Assembly: GCA_002633005.1 (NCBI GenBank) | Contig: NMRA01000619.1 | Coordinates: 21,528-81,799, forward strand | DNA from: Phoronis australis | Lineage: Eukaryota; Phoronida; Phoronidae | DNA: 60,272 bases | Reading direction: 5' to 3' | Part shown: positions 23,041 to 35,673 of the stretch, piece after piece | How positions within the stretch are numbered: position 1 is the stretch's first letter | Layout of the letters: each line of letters starts with the position of its first letter | Translations under genes and position numbers: made by a program | Notes under the pieces: model-generated | Seen by the model: only the letters and a program-made list of their open reading frames with translations | The model's database searches: none | Told to the model about the DNA's origin: nothing

Positions 23041-23740
23041 GAAACCGGTATCTATACTGAACATAATTATGTCTTATAATGAACCCCCAATTCGCTATCG
23101 GTAACTAATGGTTCAATAAACGAAAACATTAATAATAATAATAATAATTTTAATGTCATATGAAGTTGTAAAACTTAGACTCCCTTGCTGTTCAGTACTT
23201 AGTCTACTCTTCACACAATTACTGTGAAACAATTAACTATCAATATTTTCCCTGTATTTCAACACCCGACCAAGAGCTATTTTGACAAGAAAGCACGGGT
23301 AAAACTTCAGTTGAGGCTGAAGTTACTGTCTAATTGTCCTTCACCTTGCCCTGAGAACATCTAGGCTCACAATTGCTAAAGATATCAAAGTAAGGTATGG
23401 TAAAGAACTTGAAGATAGTAAAGCATTAATGTAGTGCTGATCTTGTGTTCCACCTGGGTCAGATCTTGTGTCCTACCTTGGTGAGATTTTTTTGTAATAT
23501 TTAAACCCATCACTGTTAATTTATAGTTAAGAATAAATATTCATCTTTTTCTTTACCTTATTCAATATCAGTTCAGAGCATTAAATAAACATGTAACATA
23601 ATCAATTAAAGCTAAATAATTTCTGCATAATTACTAGAAGAAATAACAACTAGTGTCTAATTGTAACATCTGTCATTGAACATCCTTAGGCAGCACTAAG
23701 AATATGACAAACAATTGCAGATTCTTTGCACCAGGCAATG
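23041..23740. other. 3' flank of the TMC gene
   Basis: AT-rich, with a short AAT microsatellite at 23129-23148 and no recognised coding sequence. The 3' UTR of the - strand TMC transcript should lie in the part next to 23741. Confidence 0.4.
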
Positions 23741-24165
23741 CTAATACCTACGACCATGTGGCTCTGTATATGAGGGAAGATTGTCATGCGAATGCCATAT
23801 GGGCGCATCACTGCCACGATAATCTAATGGACTATTCTGTCCAGGGCCACTATTGTAACCAGGGTTGACATGACCCATGTTACTGCGAACTCTCAGCTCT
23901 GGCTGGCTAGCATACTGGTTGTTTTGGTTCATATTCTGACCATTTGCTGTCCCTTGATAACGATTCTCTTTTAGCAAGAGACGTCTCTGCGCCAACGGTG
24001 TGCCTTTCTCACGTGCGTCTCCAGGACTACGCGCATTGCTGACGTTTTGGTGCTGCGAAGATTTTGTCGAGTCTGTGCCGGCCAAATTCTTCTTGATTTT
24101 CTCCGGAGACATTAGGTGATGTTCCACACCCATCTGCTGCTCGAGTTTGGCGAAAGTTTTGGTAT
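23741..24165 (-). CDS. TMC gene, probable last coding exon (cytoplasmic tail)
   Basis: The acceptor is TACATTTTTGCAG before 24165 and the stop is TAG at 23741-23743. It encodes about 140 hydrophilic residues. A charged start (TKTFAKLEQQMGVEHHLMSP) is followed by a basic patch with GTPLAQRRLLLKENRY, an Asn/Gln-rich part, and a Pro/Gly/Tyr tail ending PSYTEPHGRRY. There is no membrane segment, in keeping with a channel C-tail. It needs one carried base, whereas the preceding identified exon ends in phase 0, so a 3n+1 exon must intervene, or this exon belongs to another transcript. It is placed in the TMC gene by strand, position and composition, not by a family motif. Confidence 0.65.
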
Positions 24166-27100
24166 CTGCAAAAATGTAACCGTGGCTCAGAAATTTAAAT
24201 TTCCAAGAGCAAATGGTGGAATTGACCACCCACACTAGGTGATTACTCATTAAACTCATAGCACTGGCGATGCAGGCTTCTGGACAAAAGGAAGACTTGG
24301 AGAACACGAAACGACATTACACACTTAGATTGAACTCCGTCTTCATAACATTCCTCCTCACCTTGAGCAATAAGTGAATTCAATTCCTTATTCTAACATT
24401 TTTAATCAGAAATGTAGAACTCAACTCCACTCCATTGGAAACAATTTTGATAAGTGGTAGATTATATTCAACTGCGAGTTGGAATTTGGATACCTTGTAT
24501 TTCCAAAGGCGCCCACAGGAGCTCTTTGGGAAATGTTAATTTTTCCTGAAAGGATTTTAAGTTCGAAGAAGCCTCCAGGGAGCTCTTTCAGAAAGGAGAT
24601 GTGTAGGGATTTTTTGTAAACTTTGTTGTCATCTATGGCACCCTATTAGTCATGGACTTAAAATACCAAACACTGATTTACATATTAGCTGTTTAGCTTC
24701 TAAAAGGGGAGTTAGGTAATGCTTTCATTGAAAATAGCAAATTGTTTCGAGTTGACAATTAAAAGTGTAGTCTACTAAAGATTGAAAAGTACCCCATGTG
24801 AGGGCATGCAAAATGATCACTAAAGCACCCTCATGAGAACTTTTCCGAAACTTGTTTCCGAAAGAGCTCCCATCTATGGTGGCTCTTTCTTTGTGGGTGC
24901 TTTTTCAGAAACCTCTGGAGTTACAGATAATGGAACTGCTGTGTATTATGAATCACTGCAGTGGCCAATACCTGTACTCAAACTTAGTAATCATACGGCA
25001 AAAGTAAAGGGTGTCCAAAATGTGCTTACACTTGAAATGACAATATGTCACTGTGCAGCTTATTGACTCAGGAACAAGATTGGTGGTTCAATTCAAAGAG
25101 TTAATCAAAAAAATAATTAAACCTTTAAAACAAAATAAATACTGTCTGTTTATTAACTTAGGAAGACCAGTTGTCTGTGCACTTCCTTGATATTTTTAAG
25201 TTTTAAGAGCATTATGCAATAAATTTTCATTCTACTATGTTACTCGTGTTTATTTACCATTCCGAGGGCTTAACCACAAAGGACCGGTTGTTGAGTATGA
25301 TCTACGGGAACTGAATTTGAACTCCTGGGATTGTGCTGAAGTGTGAGTGAATATTTAGGGCACTGAGTACAAATTTTCTACATTCATCAGTAACAAAAAT
25401 ATTAAAAGTCAATTAGAAAATGACAGGAAACTTAAATGCAGAGTAAGAGAAGATACCAAGAAACAAACTTTAAATATCACTTTCTGATCAGATGCCGATT
25501 TGCATTTTTCCATGAATAAACATGAAGCCAACCTGGGTGTATTAAACTTCCATTTAGGCAGAATGGTTGTACATGATAAGTGTGGTGTTACAAAGAGTTA
25601 CTTCAACAACAGCAGAATACAACCACGCAAACATTTATAGCTCAGTTTCAGCTAGTACAACAGCTATACAATAACGCACTTAAGCAGCAAGACAAAGTGT
25701 TGACAGAACATGGACTGAGACTACTTCATCATGCGATGCCACAGAACATTAGATGGCATAATGCATTATGTTGTCATAATGTCATAAGTAAGAAAAGGAA
25801 ATTCAGAAATGCATTCTTTATGCCCCTTGACCACTGAATCAGTTGCAAAATAATGATGTATTTGAGGAGTGTATAATGGGTAGAAATAACTGATTCAGAA
25901 TTGCTGGGGCAACCAAAAATTATCAGAAAGACAGTTGTTGACACCATTCAATGACAGAACAACTGGAGTGTTTCCGTGACAACAAAGAAGCAACAGCAGC
26001 AATTGAATTACCATGACAACAATGGTAACACCAGCTTGATCTCAACACAGTCCAACAACATGGTGATATGACAAGAGTGTTTCCATGACAACAAAAATGT
26101 TGACAGCAAAAATGCATGACCATGAGGCCAGTACAATGGCACCAAGGCAGGATCAGGCTCAAGATCATAAGGTTAGCTGTTATTGTGAAATGTAACATGC
26201 GTGTTATGGCTAAGAGCAATGTGTTAGTAATGATGCAGCATTTCATTAAGTATCACGGTATGGGTGAAAAAGGGCAGGTTGAAGTATCGTCCAACTTTTC
26301 AAACCTGAATACCATCAAGTCCAGACTGATATCTGAAGGTATTTAATTCAACTGAACACATTAATTTAGAAAATAAATTTCATAATGAGAAAAATAGACG
26401 AGCACTGGAAATTTGCGGAAGAATTTGGTAAGTATATCTCGTGCGTCTCCCCAAGGCAAAAGGAAAGTTACATTTTGCAAAACACATCACTCGTACTTTG
26501 GGAGAATTAATCTGCAAAAGGTGTTAGAAAAAATCTTGTGAGTGTGTGACAGAGAAATACACCTGCAAATAGTATCTAAGAGAGTAAACATTGTTTTGTA
26601 AACTCAGATCAACATGCAAGTATGCCTTACTGGTCTAATAATTTTCCTGTAATGCTGCTAATTCTAGAAAAGCTATGATCCAAGTCACAAAGTCTACACT
26701 TTTTTGTTTGCAACTTGGTTCTCTGGTCAAAACAAAATCGGCATTGCAAAGCAGCTCAAGTGATTCTAACTTGGAGATGTTTCACATAAAGCCTTACATT
26801 GTCAGCCATAGATACAAATACTTACGATGGAAACGTTCAACAGGTTAGAGATTTGTTTCGTCTGCGAACCGGACCACTGATGACAGTGAAAAAGATGACT
26901 TACAATTATATGGAGCTCATACTTATTAAACGAAGCTCATGAAACCAAATGGAATTAAGAGATGGGGTTTTGGATCCATTCAATGAGCACCATCAAAATG
27001 AAAGTTTCTGAGCATGAGAAAGTTGTTCAGCAACCATTTCAATTAGAAATACAGTCAACACTATTTCTGTTCCACTAATGTTTTAAAGCTTCTATGCACC

Positions 27101-30100
27101 TGCCCTGAGCCAAGAAATACTTCAAGTATGAAGTTTCTACATAATGTGGGGGTGCAGTGAAATATATTACGACAATGTTCAACAAAAGTAAAAAGAAAAC
27201 TAACCACACAGCTTACAATGTTCAGAGATCATCAATTTTAAGCATTTTAACAATGCAGTGAACTTTTCAAAGATGGCACTGCATGGAGTTTTCATTTACA
27301 TAACTAGAACAAGAGCAACGCGGAGCACTTCGATGTCCCTACGACTGCACCGCAAATGGTGGGATCATAAGAAAGGCGATTTGATGGCACCGAATACGTC
27401 GCCATCCGAAATTGGAAAGGTGTCACTATCTCTCTAAAACAAAACTGCCAAATTTCACGAAAATCCACTAAGGAACTCTTAAAGATAAGACAAACGTCAA
27501 TTAAAAATTGCCACTATGGGACAGAGCGGTAGTCAGAGCCGTCCAAAAAGTCGAGGGCAGTTGTCACATACCTACATAAGTTCCCAAAGTTCACAATAAT
27601 ACACAAGAGCAACGCAGAGCATTGAAATGCACCCACGAATGCACCGCTAACGGTGTGCTTCTAGGGATATTTATTTGGAACATGAAAATGGCAACTAGAT
27701 AGTGCAAAATATGTCGAATCCATCCGAAAAGTTGTATGTGTCATCAAACCTATTTACCAAATTTCATAAAAATTTTCTGAGAAAACAAAGGAAAACGAAC
27801 AAATGAAATTGCCACTAAGAGTCTATAACCGCAAAAAACATAACTGCCACTAAGAGGCGCCAAAGTAAAATAAATAAAAGTCATCAGAAAATCATCGTCA
27901 GACTTCCTCTTCACATTAAGAACATACATGCCAATTTCCACAATCATCCTTAAAGTGGATTTGTTGACAGAGGGGCAGACACCAAATAACAAGACTCGAA
28001 AATAGTAAACAAGGGCAATGTGGAGCGTTGAAATGCGTCCAGGAATACATCGCAAATGGTGAGCTTTTAAGGTTGCTCATTTGTATCATAAAAATGGCCA
28101 CTAGATGGAGAAAAAACAAAGCTAAACCTAAAAACAAAAATTACCACTAGAGGGCACACTGGTAGTCAGTTCTGACCAAAAGTTGTGGTCATTCGTTGTC
28201 AACATCATATCAATACACTTGTTAAATTTAGTACAGATCCTGAAAACAGTTCAGGAGATACAGCCATGGGCGCAAAAAAAAACAAATCTGCCAATAGGAG
28301 GCGCCACAGTAGTTGAAGTAGTCAGAAAATCATTGTCGGCTGTCCTCTTCGTAGTAACACCATACATCCAATCTTCACAATCATCCTTAAAGCGGTTTGT
28401 TGATAGAGGGGTAGACGCCAACAAACAGACTCGAAAATACTAAAAATGGCCACTAGATGGCGCAAAATACATTGAATCCACTCGAGGATAGCGTCACCTC
28501 ATAAATAGACGCCTATGTGCCAAATTTCATGAAAATCGGTTGAAAATCTTTGAAGATACAGAGGCAAACGTAAAAAAACTAAAATTGCAACTAGGGGGCA
28601 CAGCGGTATTCGAGTCCGTCCGAAACTCGTCGCCTCCTGTCGTCAACGCCATAGGAACACACCTGCGAAAGTTTAATAAGATCCTGCAAGAGGTTTAGGA
28701 GATACAGCCGCGGACGCCCAGACAGAGATGACAGCAATATGCGACCACATATAAATGTGGGCGCCTAAAAATCACCAAAAGGGGATCCCATTCAAAAATC
28801 ACTGTCAGCCATGGTCTTCTCATCAGAATCAAAACTAAGTTTACAAATGATCCTTTAAGCAATTTGGCAAATAGAGAGGCAGATAGCAAAAAATGGACAT
28901 GAAATAATAAAAATGGCCAATAGATATTACAGAATATGTCAAGTCCATCCGAAAATGAAAAGACTTGCTTTCTCCTTAATAAAACACTGGTAAATTTCAC
29001 GAAAATCCATCTATGAATTCCAAAGGTACAGAAGCACACGTTCAAAACTAAAATTGCCTCTCAAGTGCACAGCTGTCGTCAGATTGGTCAGAAACTCGTC
29101 ATCATTCATTGCCAAAGAAACACACACATGCCATATTTTATAAAGACCCTCCCAAGAGATAAGGAGATACAGCCATTGACAAAAGAACAAAATTGCCACT
29201 TAAGAGAATGCCAGAGCGGTAGAACCCATCCGAAAATCAACCTCAGCCGTTGTCTTCTCATCAACTTTCATGATTTTTTTGATTGGTTTGGCAAATCAAA
29301 TGGCGGACGGCAAAAAACACTCAAAAATTTTTAACTGACCACCAGGTAGCGCAGACATCAAAACTGTCCAGAAAACGTGAAGTCATCGTTTTCTCTTTAA
29401 TAGAAACCTATTTGCCAAATTTTATAAAAATCAAGGAATTCCAAAGACACAGAGGCAAACGTAAAGGAAATAACATTGCCACTAAGGGGCACATCAGTAG
29501 TTGGACTGGTCTGAAACCAGTTGTCATACATTGGCAGCTCCATAAAAACATATCTGCTAAATTTCTCGAAAATCCTACAAAGGGTATGGGAGATGCACCT
29601 GCAGACACACAAAAACAAAAATCGCCACTAGGGGGATCAATGTAGTCCAACCTGTCCAAAAAATCAACGTCACTCACGGTCTACTCATCAGAAAAAGATA
29701 CCCCAATTTTCACAGTGATCCTTCATCAGTTTGGCAGATAGAGATGCAGATGCAAAAAAACGGAGTAAAAATTTCAAAAATGCTCAATAGGTGGCACAAA
29801 ATAGGTCAAATACATCTGAAAATTGAAAGATATTGTTGTCTCCCTAATAGAAACCTATTTGCCAAATTTCATGGAAATACATTAAGGAACAACAAGAAAC
29901 TATGAACATACAGACTGAAATAAATAAATGCAATGTTTAAGAGGTACAGACACCCAGACAGAGACAATGGCAATATGCAACCACATAATTATGAATAATT
30001 TATGTGGGTGCATAAAAATCCTTCACGATCCTTGAAATGTCATCATACACAATCAAACAGGTGCCTTGTACATTGGAGGTGCTCAACGTCAGTAGTCTAG

Positions 30101-33100
30101 TTTCTATGCAGGGACCTAAAGGCCATGATTTTACACGACAGGTTCTGAAGAGAATTAGATATCATGGGGGCTAGCATGCAGATAATAAGACTTACATCAC
30201 TGACAGTCTGAAAGAAACGCTAGATATTATTACAAAACATCTGTTGAGTTAACTGATAAAATGTTCAGCATTAACTCGGCCATAAAATTTAGAAAGTTAT
30301 CATAAAACATCTATTAATTGATTGATAAAATGTTCAACTTTAACTCCGACATAAAATTTAGAAAAAACTTAACCGAATATGTCATAAAAGATAAAATCTT
30401 TTTGTCTTAATTTTGAGGATTAGCCAAATCAACCTGAACAAACACTTGAATTTTGATTAAACTACTAGGCAATACAGAAGGTTACAGCTTTCATGGGATG
30501 AACTGGAACTGCAGCTATATTGCTACACGACAAAGGACAACAGAGTGCAGTCTGAAAATGCATGAATCTTCAACCAACAAAGCCTCTAGAAACTAAATCA
30601 ATTAACAAGAGCAATGCAGAGTATGAAATGCGCTAACGAATGCACCGCAAACGGTATGCTTCTAGAGTTGTTTATTTGTATCAAAAAAATTACCACTAGA
30701 TGGTGCAAAACGTCCAATCCATAAGCAAATGGAACATGCCATCACTTCTTCAATAGAAAGCTATTTACTAAATTTCATTAAAACAAAGAACTTCAGAGGA
30801 ACAAAAGAAAACAGAAAAAATGAAACTGACACCAAGGAGCACAGCATCTACCTGAAAGTCGTCATCTATTGTTAGCTTCTTATAAATACATTTATTCAAT
30901 TTAATGAAGATTCGGCAGTAAGTTTAGGAGATACAGCTATGGGCGCAAAACAAAACCACCACTAGGAGGCACCACAGTAGTCGATGCCGACATCCTCAAC
31001 TGTCCTCTTCACACTGAGAACATATACACCAATTTTCAAAATCATCCATAAAATGGTTTAGTTGATATACGGATATATCCCAAAAAAGACTCGAAAACAG
31101 TAAAAATGGCCATTAGGTGGCACAAAATACCTCGGATCCATTTGAAAAAGGTAGGATAGCGTCACTTCTCCAATAGATGCCTATATTCCAAATTTTATGA
31201 AACTCTGTTGAGGACCTTTGAATATGCAGAGATAAACGTACAAACTAAAATTGCCACTAGGGGGCACGCTGGTGAAAAAATCTTTGCGAAAGTCATTGTC
31301 ATCGTCTGTTGTCAACTTCATATAAATGCAATTGCTAAATGTAGTAAAGATCCTGCTAACGGTTTAGCAGATACAGCCATGGGTGCAAAAAACAAAAAAG
31401 CCACTAGGAGGCGCCACAGTAGTAGAAGGCAATGGAAAATCATCGTCAGACATCCTCTTCATAGTAAGAACATGCTAATTTTCACAATCATCCTTAGAGC
31501 AGTTTGGTTGATAGAGGGTAGACGCCAAAAAGCAGACTCGAAAACAGTAAAAAAGGCCACTAGGTGGTGCAAAATACCTTGAATCCATCCGAAAACAGGA
31601 GGACAGCGTCATCTCACTAATAGACGCCCATATCCCAAAATTTTATGACAATGTGTTGAGGACCTTTGAAGATAAAGAGATTAATGTAAAAAACTAAAAT
31701 TGCCACTAGGGGGCACACCAGTAGTCCCATCCCTGGGAAAGTCGTCGTCGTCTGTTGTCAACATCATATAAAAACACATGCTAAATTTAATAAGGATCCT
31801 GCAAACGGTTTAGGAGATACAACCATGGGCGCAAAAAAAAAAACTGCCACTAGGAGGCGCCACAGTAGTCAAAATCGTTGAAAAATCATCGTCAGCCATA
31901 CTTTTTATAGTAGGAACATACATGCCAATTTTCACAATCACCCTTAGAGTGGTTTGGTTGATAGAGGTGTGGACGTCAAAAAACAGACTAAAAACAGTAA
32001 AAATGGCCACTAGATGGCGCAAACTACGTCAGATCCATCCGAAAACAAGACAGTGTCATCTCACTAATAGATGACTATATTCTAAACTTTGTGAAAATAC
32101 ATTGAGGACCTCCAAAGATACAGGAGGTGAGCGTAAAAAACTAAAATCGCCAATAGGGGGCACACCCGTAGTCGGAAAGGTCTGAAATTTGTCGCCCTTT
32201 GTCCAGCTTGATAGGAACACATCTGCCAAATCTCATCAAGATCCTGTGAGGGGTTTAGGAGATACAGCTGCGGACGCCGGACACCCAGTCAGAGATGATG
32301 GCAATATGACCACATATAAATATGTGGGCACATAAAAAACAATTGTTTTTTGATTACGAAAATGTAACCAAGCAAGAAGACACAGTTTGGAAGTATATCA
32401 CATTTTCATTTGGACAGCACTTCATTTTTTTCATTCACAACTGCTTACAGCATTAGGCATAATAGTCACTTACAGATGTACCGCAGAGTGATAACCAGTT
32501 TGATGCCCCTTATTCAATGGAGGAAACTGGTTCTCGAAATATGTGATTCCTGTAAGGGACTATTACGTAGTCTTGAAGTACAATATGTTATGAGTTCAGA
32601 ACCACTGTACTGATTATTACCTGGAGTACGTGCTGACTGAGTCTTATTGAGCACATCTTCAGAGTAGATTGTCTTAAGGACATTAGGGGCAGCACAGCTC
32701 ACATCTTGCCACATCTTGAGAAGAAAAACCTTGTCCTTTCCTTCCTAAAGAGAATAAAGAAGCCCCACTTACATCTTACTAAACATTCATAGCACATTTT
32801 GTCCTTTCCTTCCTACAGAGAACATAATGTAGCCTCATTTAAATCTCACTAAACATTTCATAGCACACTTTGTCTTTTCCTTCCTACAGAGAACATAAAG
32901 TAGCCTCATTTAAATCTCACTAAACATTTCATAGCACACTGTCTTTTCCTTCCTACAGAGAGAATAAAGTAGCCTCAATTAGATCTCACTAAACATTCCT
33001 ATCACACCAAGTCCTATCCTTCTTGGAGAAAGAATGCAGAAACTTAAAATAAATCTCACAAAAATCCATAGCACAACTAAACCTGCTGGCAAGCTACCTG

Positions 33101-35617
33101 TGTACGACTTAACGTCAAAACAGGAATCGATATACAAAATAAGCAAAACATGCAGGAACACGAAGTAAAATTTGCTCATAAATGCTGTTTGTTGGTAATA
33201 AATTGCTCAAATTTCAATGAAGATGAACAGTTCAGGTAATTCATTTTCAATGGCAGATAAAATTTAAGCACCAGAAAAGGGAATATTTATTGCTGGTAAC
33301 CAAGTTAATTTACTCATAGAAGAGTGTATTTACATAGCTTTGTAGCAAGGGTAAACATAACCAATCCAGAAGATGTAGCATGATGGTACTTGCTCTACAG
33401 CCAAAGTTTGTGGAGACAGTCTCACCAAAACCTATTGTTCTACTTCGAGGGTCAATTTGACCAGACAAAAAGACGAAGTGCTCAGTGGATGTTAACCTGC
33501 CAATACCTTAGCTACGAATCAAATTGAATAATTATAAAATTACATTTGACTTTGCATAAAATCATAGTTAATATCCAAAAATTTACTAACAGTTAACAAC
33601 CATGGAATCACAATAAAATTCATTGCATTTTAAGTTCATATGGAATTTCATTTGAATTTCTTAAAACCTAGACTATGTTAAAAATGATGTACAGAATCAC
33701 AGATTAATGGTCCATGAAGTGCCATCATATTTTTAGGAGTTAATTTGCTTCCCTAATTACACACGATGGCAGAGTGGAAGATCACTGGGTGCATAAATCC
33801 AGGCCACTGAGTGCTTCAATGGGATGATTCACTAAAACTAACTTGATTTATTCAAGTTGCACGTTCATCTTGATTTACTTACAGGGCTTGGAATGACCAA
33901 TGACAAAAAACGCGGAAACTTTTACGGCCCAAATCATGCCCGATAACCAGCCTTTGAAATGGTCAATGTGAACCTTTCCGCGACAAAAATCGGGAGGACT
34001 AAAAAAAAAAACGTTACCACCATCAGTAGCATGCGTCTGCGTCCTTTTCGCTCGCCCGTCGACTCCCAACCCACACAAATTTGGCTGCAGAGCGGTAGTA
34101 TTTGCCGCCGCGCTTAACAATAACACGAGCCGCCATTGAAAATCACACCACGCTTTACCCAGATGCCCCGGCAATGTTGACAATTTACGTTCCTCCGAAA
34201 CATAAAGACTTCCGCTTTCCGAGGTGAACGTCGTCTGCAACGCCGCGGTAAGAAAGGAATTTGCCAAGGAAATTTCATATCAAATCCGATTTTTTTACGC
34301 GGAAATATTATAAAAAAAGCGGAAAGCACATTTCAAAAAAGCGGAAATCCGCGTTTCCGCGGAAAATTCCAAGCCCTGTACTTAGCACTGTGTGAGACTC
34401 GAGTAACAACTTACATAATAACAGTCATAATTAACACTCATGACATATTTAACAGATTCCATAGAACCAGTAACACAACAACAGCAAGCTCCAAAAGTTA
34501 GTCTTAAAAATTCTTCAGAGCGCTATGGCCTTATCTATCTATGTATTAGAATTGGCTGAAATAGTAACATAAAGCAATAATGTTTACAGGTTGAGAACAT
34601 GCAAAATAATGATACATAAACCAAACATAGCTAAGATATTAAAGTCATCATACCATTTGTATTTGATGTTTCAGGAGTTGAACCATTTTATTCCGTCCGC
34701 TGCACAGGATTCTCATGTAGAACAACACAACACTGAAATAAAGTTCAAACATTGATTATACTCGTTCAATTTCTACAAGATACCTATTAACCAAAATTCA
34801 TGCTAATGTCAATTTTAAATAACAGAGTCCATAATTATCTGGAACAAGAATTAGGAATCAATGTGTTAGTTGATATCACTCAATTTTTTGATACCAAACA
34901 CACATCCATCTTCTAGATTCGAAAATAATTATTGAAACAAAAATTGTTATTAAAAGAATGTGCAGGAAAATGTGGAATAGTTCAACAAGTTAAGTTGTCA
35001 TTACTTGTACATTCACACTGAGCCTATGTACAGTTGTACATCAACTTGATGCAAGTTTGGAGTCATCCAGTCATCCTAGTAGCAGAGAAACTTATGAGTA
35101 ATTTGAATAATTAATGTTATTTTGCGCAACTTAGTAAGCTCAAAATTAAAATCAGCTAGTGTACCAGAACAATGTGCAGGAAGTTATTTGAAATGACATC
35201 AAAATGTATGTAATGACTACTAAAAGCAGTTACAGGTAATACAACAGATTCAGTGACTTATTTTAAAGAGAATGAAATTAATTTCAAAACTTATTGATGA
35301 TATATTTTGCTTTAAAAATTTTTATTACATATAACAATATTAAATACAATAAACTGGTATTACAATTTGGGGTAAAAAACTAAAATAATGTCAGAAGTTA
35401 GTGAAAGAAAACAACATCACATTTTGGAAGTACAAAAACAAAAATAATGAGGTTGGTGAAAAAAAAACAAATAGAGAATCATAACACAGGAAGACCAGTA
35501 AGGCAACAATGAAGCCTACAGAGATTATGTCGATGATAGTGGTCAACCACACCACTTCCCTAATCTCCTGTACTGCCCTTGAAACAATGGAGCAGACCGT
35601 GCTCTCATTACAGAATA

Positions 35618-35673
<56 letters not shown>

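Noticed and set aside
23741-24307. Start of the last TMC exon at the ATG at 24307
   Set aside because: A good acceptor (TTTTTGCAG) lies at 24166 and the residues before it are not protein-like, so the upstream frame is intron.
27750-32022. Several 60-120 codon frames in the CTCF-motif array
   Set aside because: They recur with the monomer pattern, contain stops at the same repeat positions, and have no domain.
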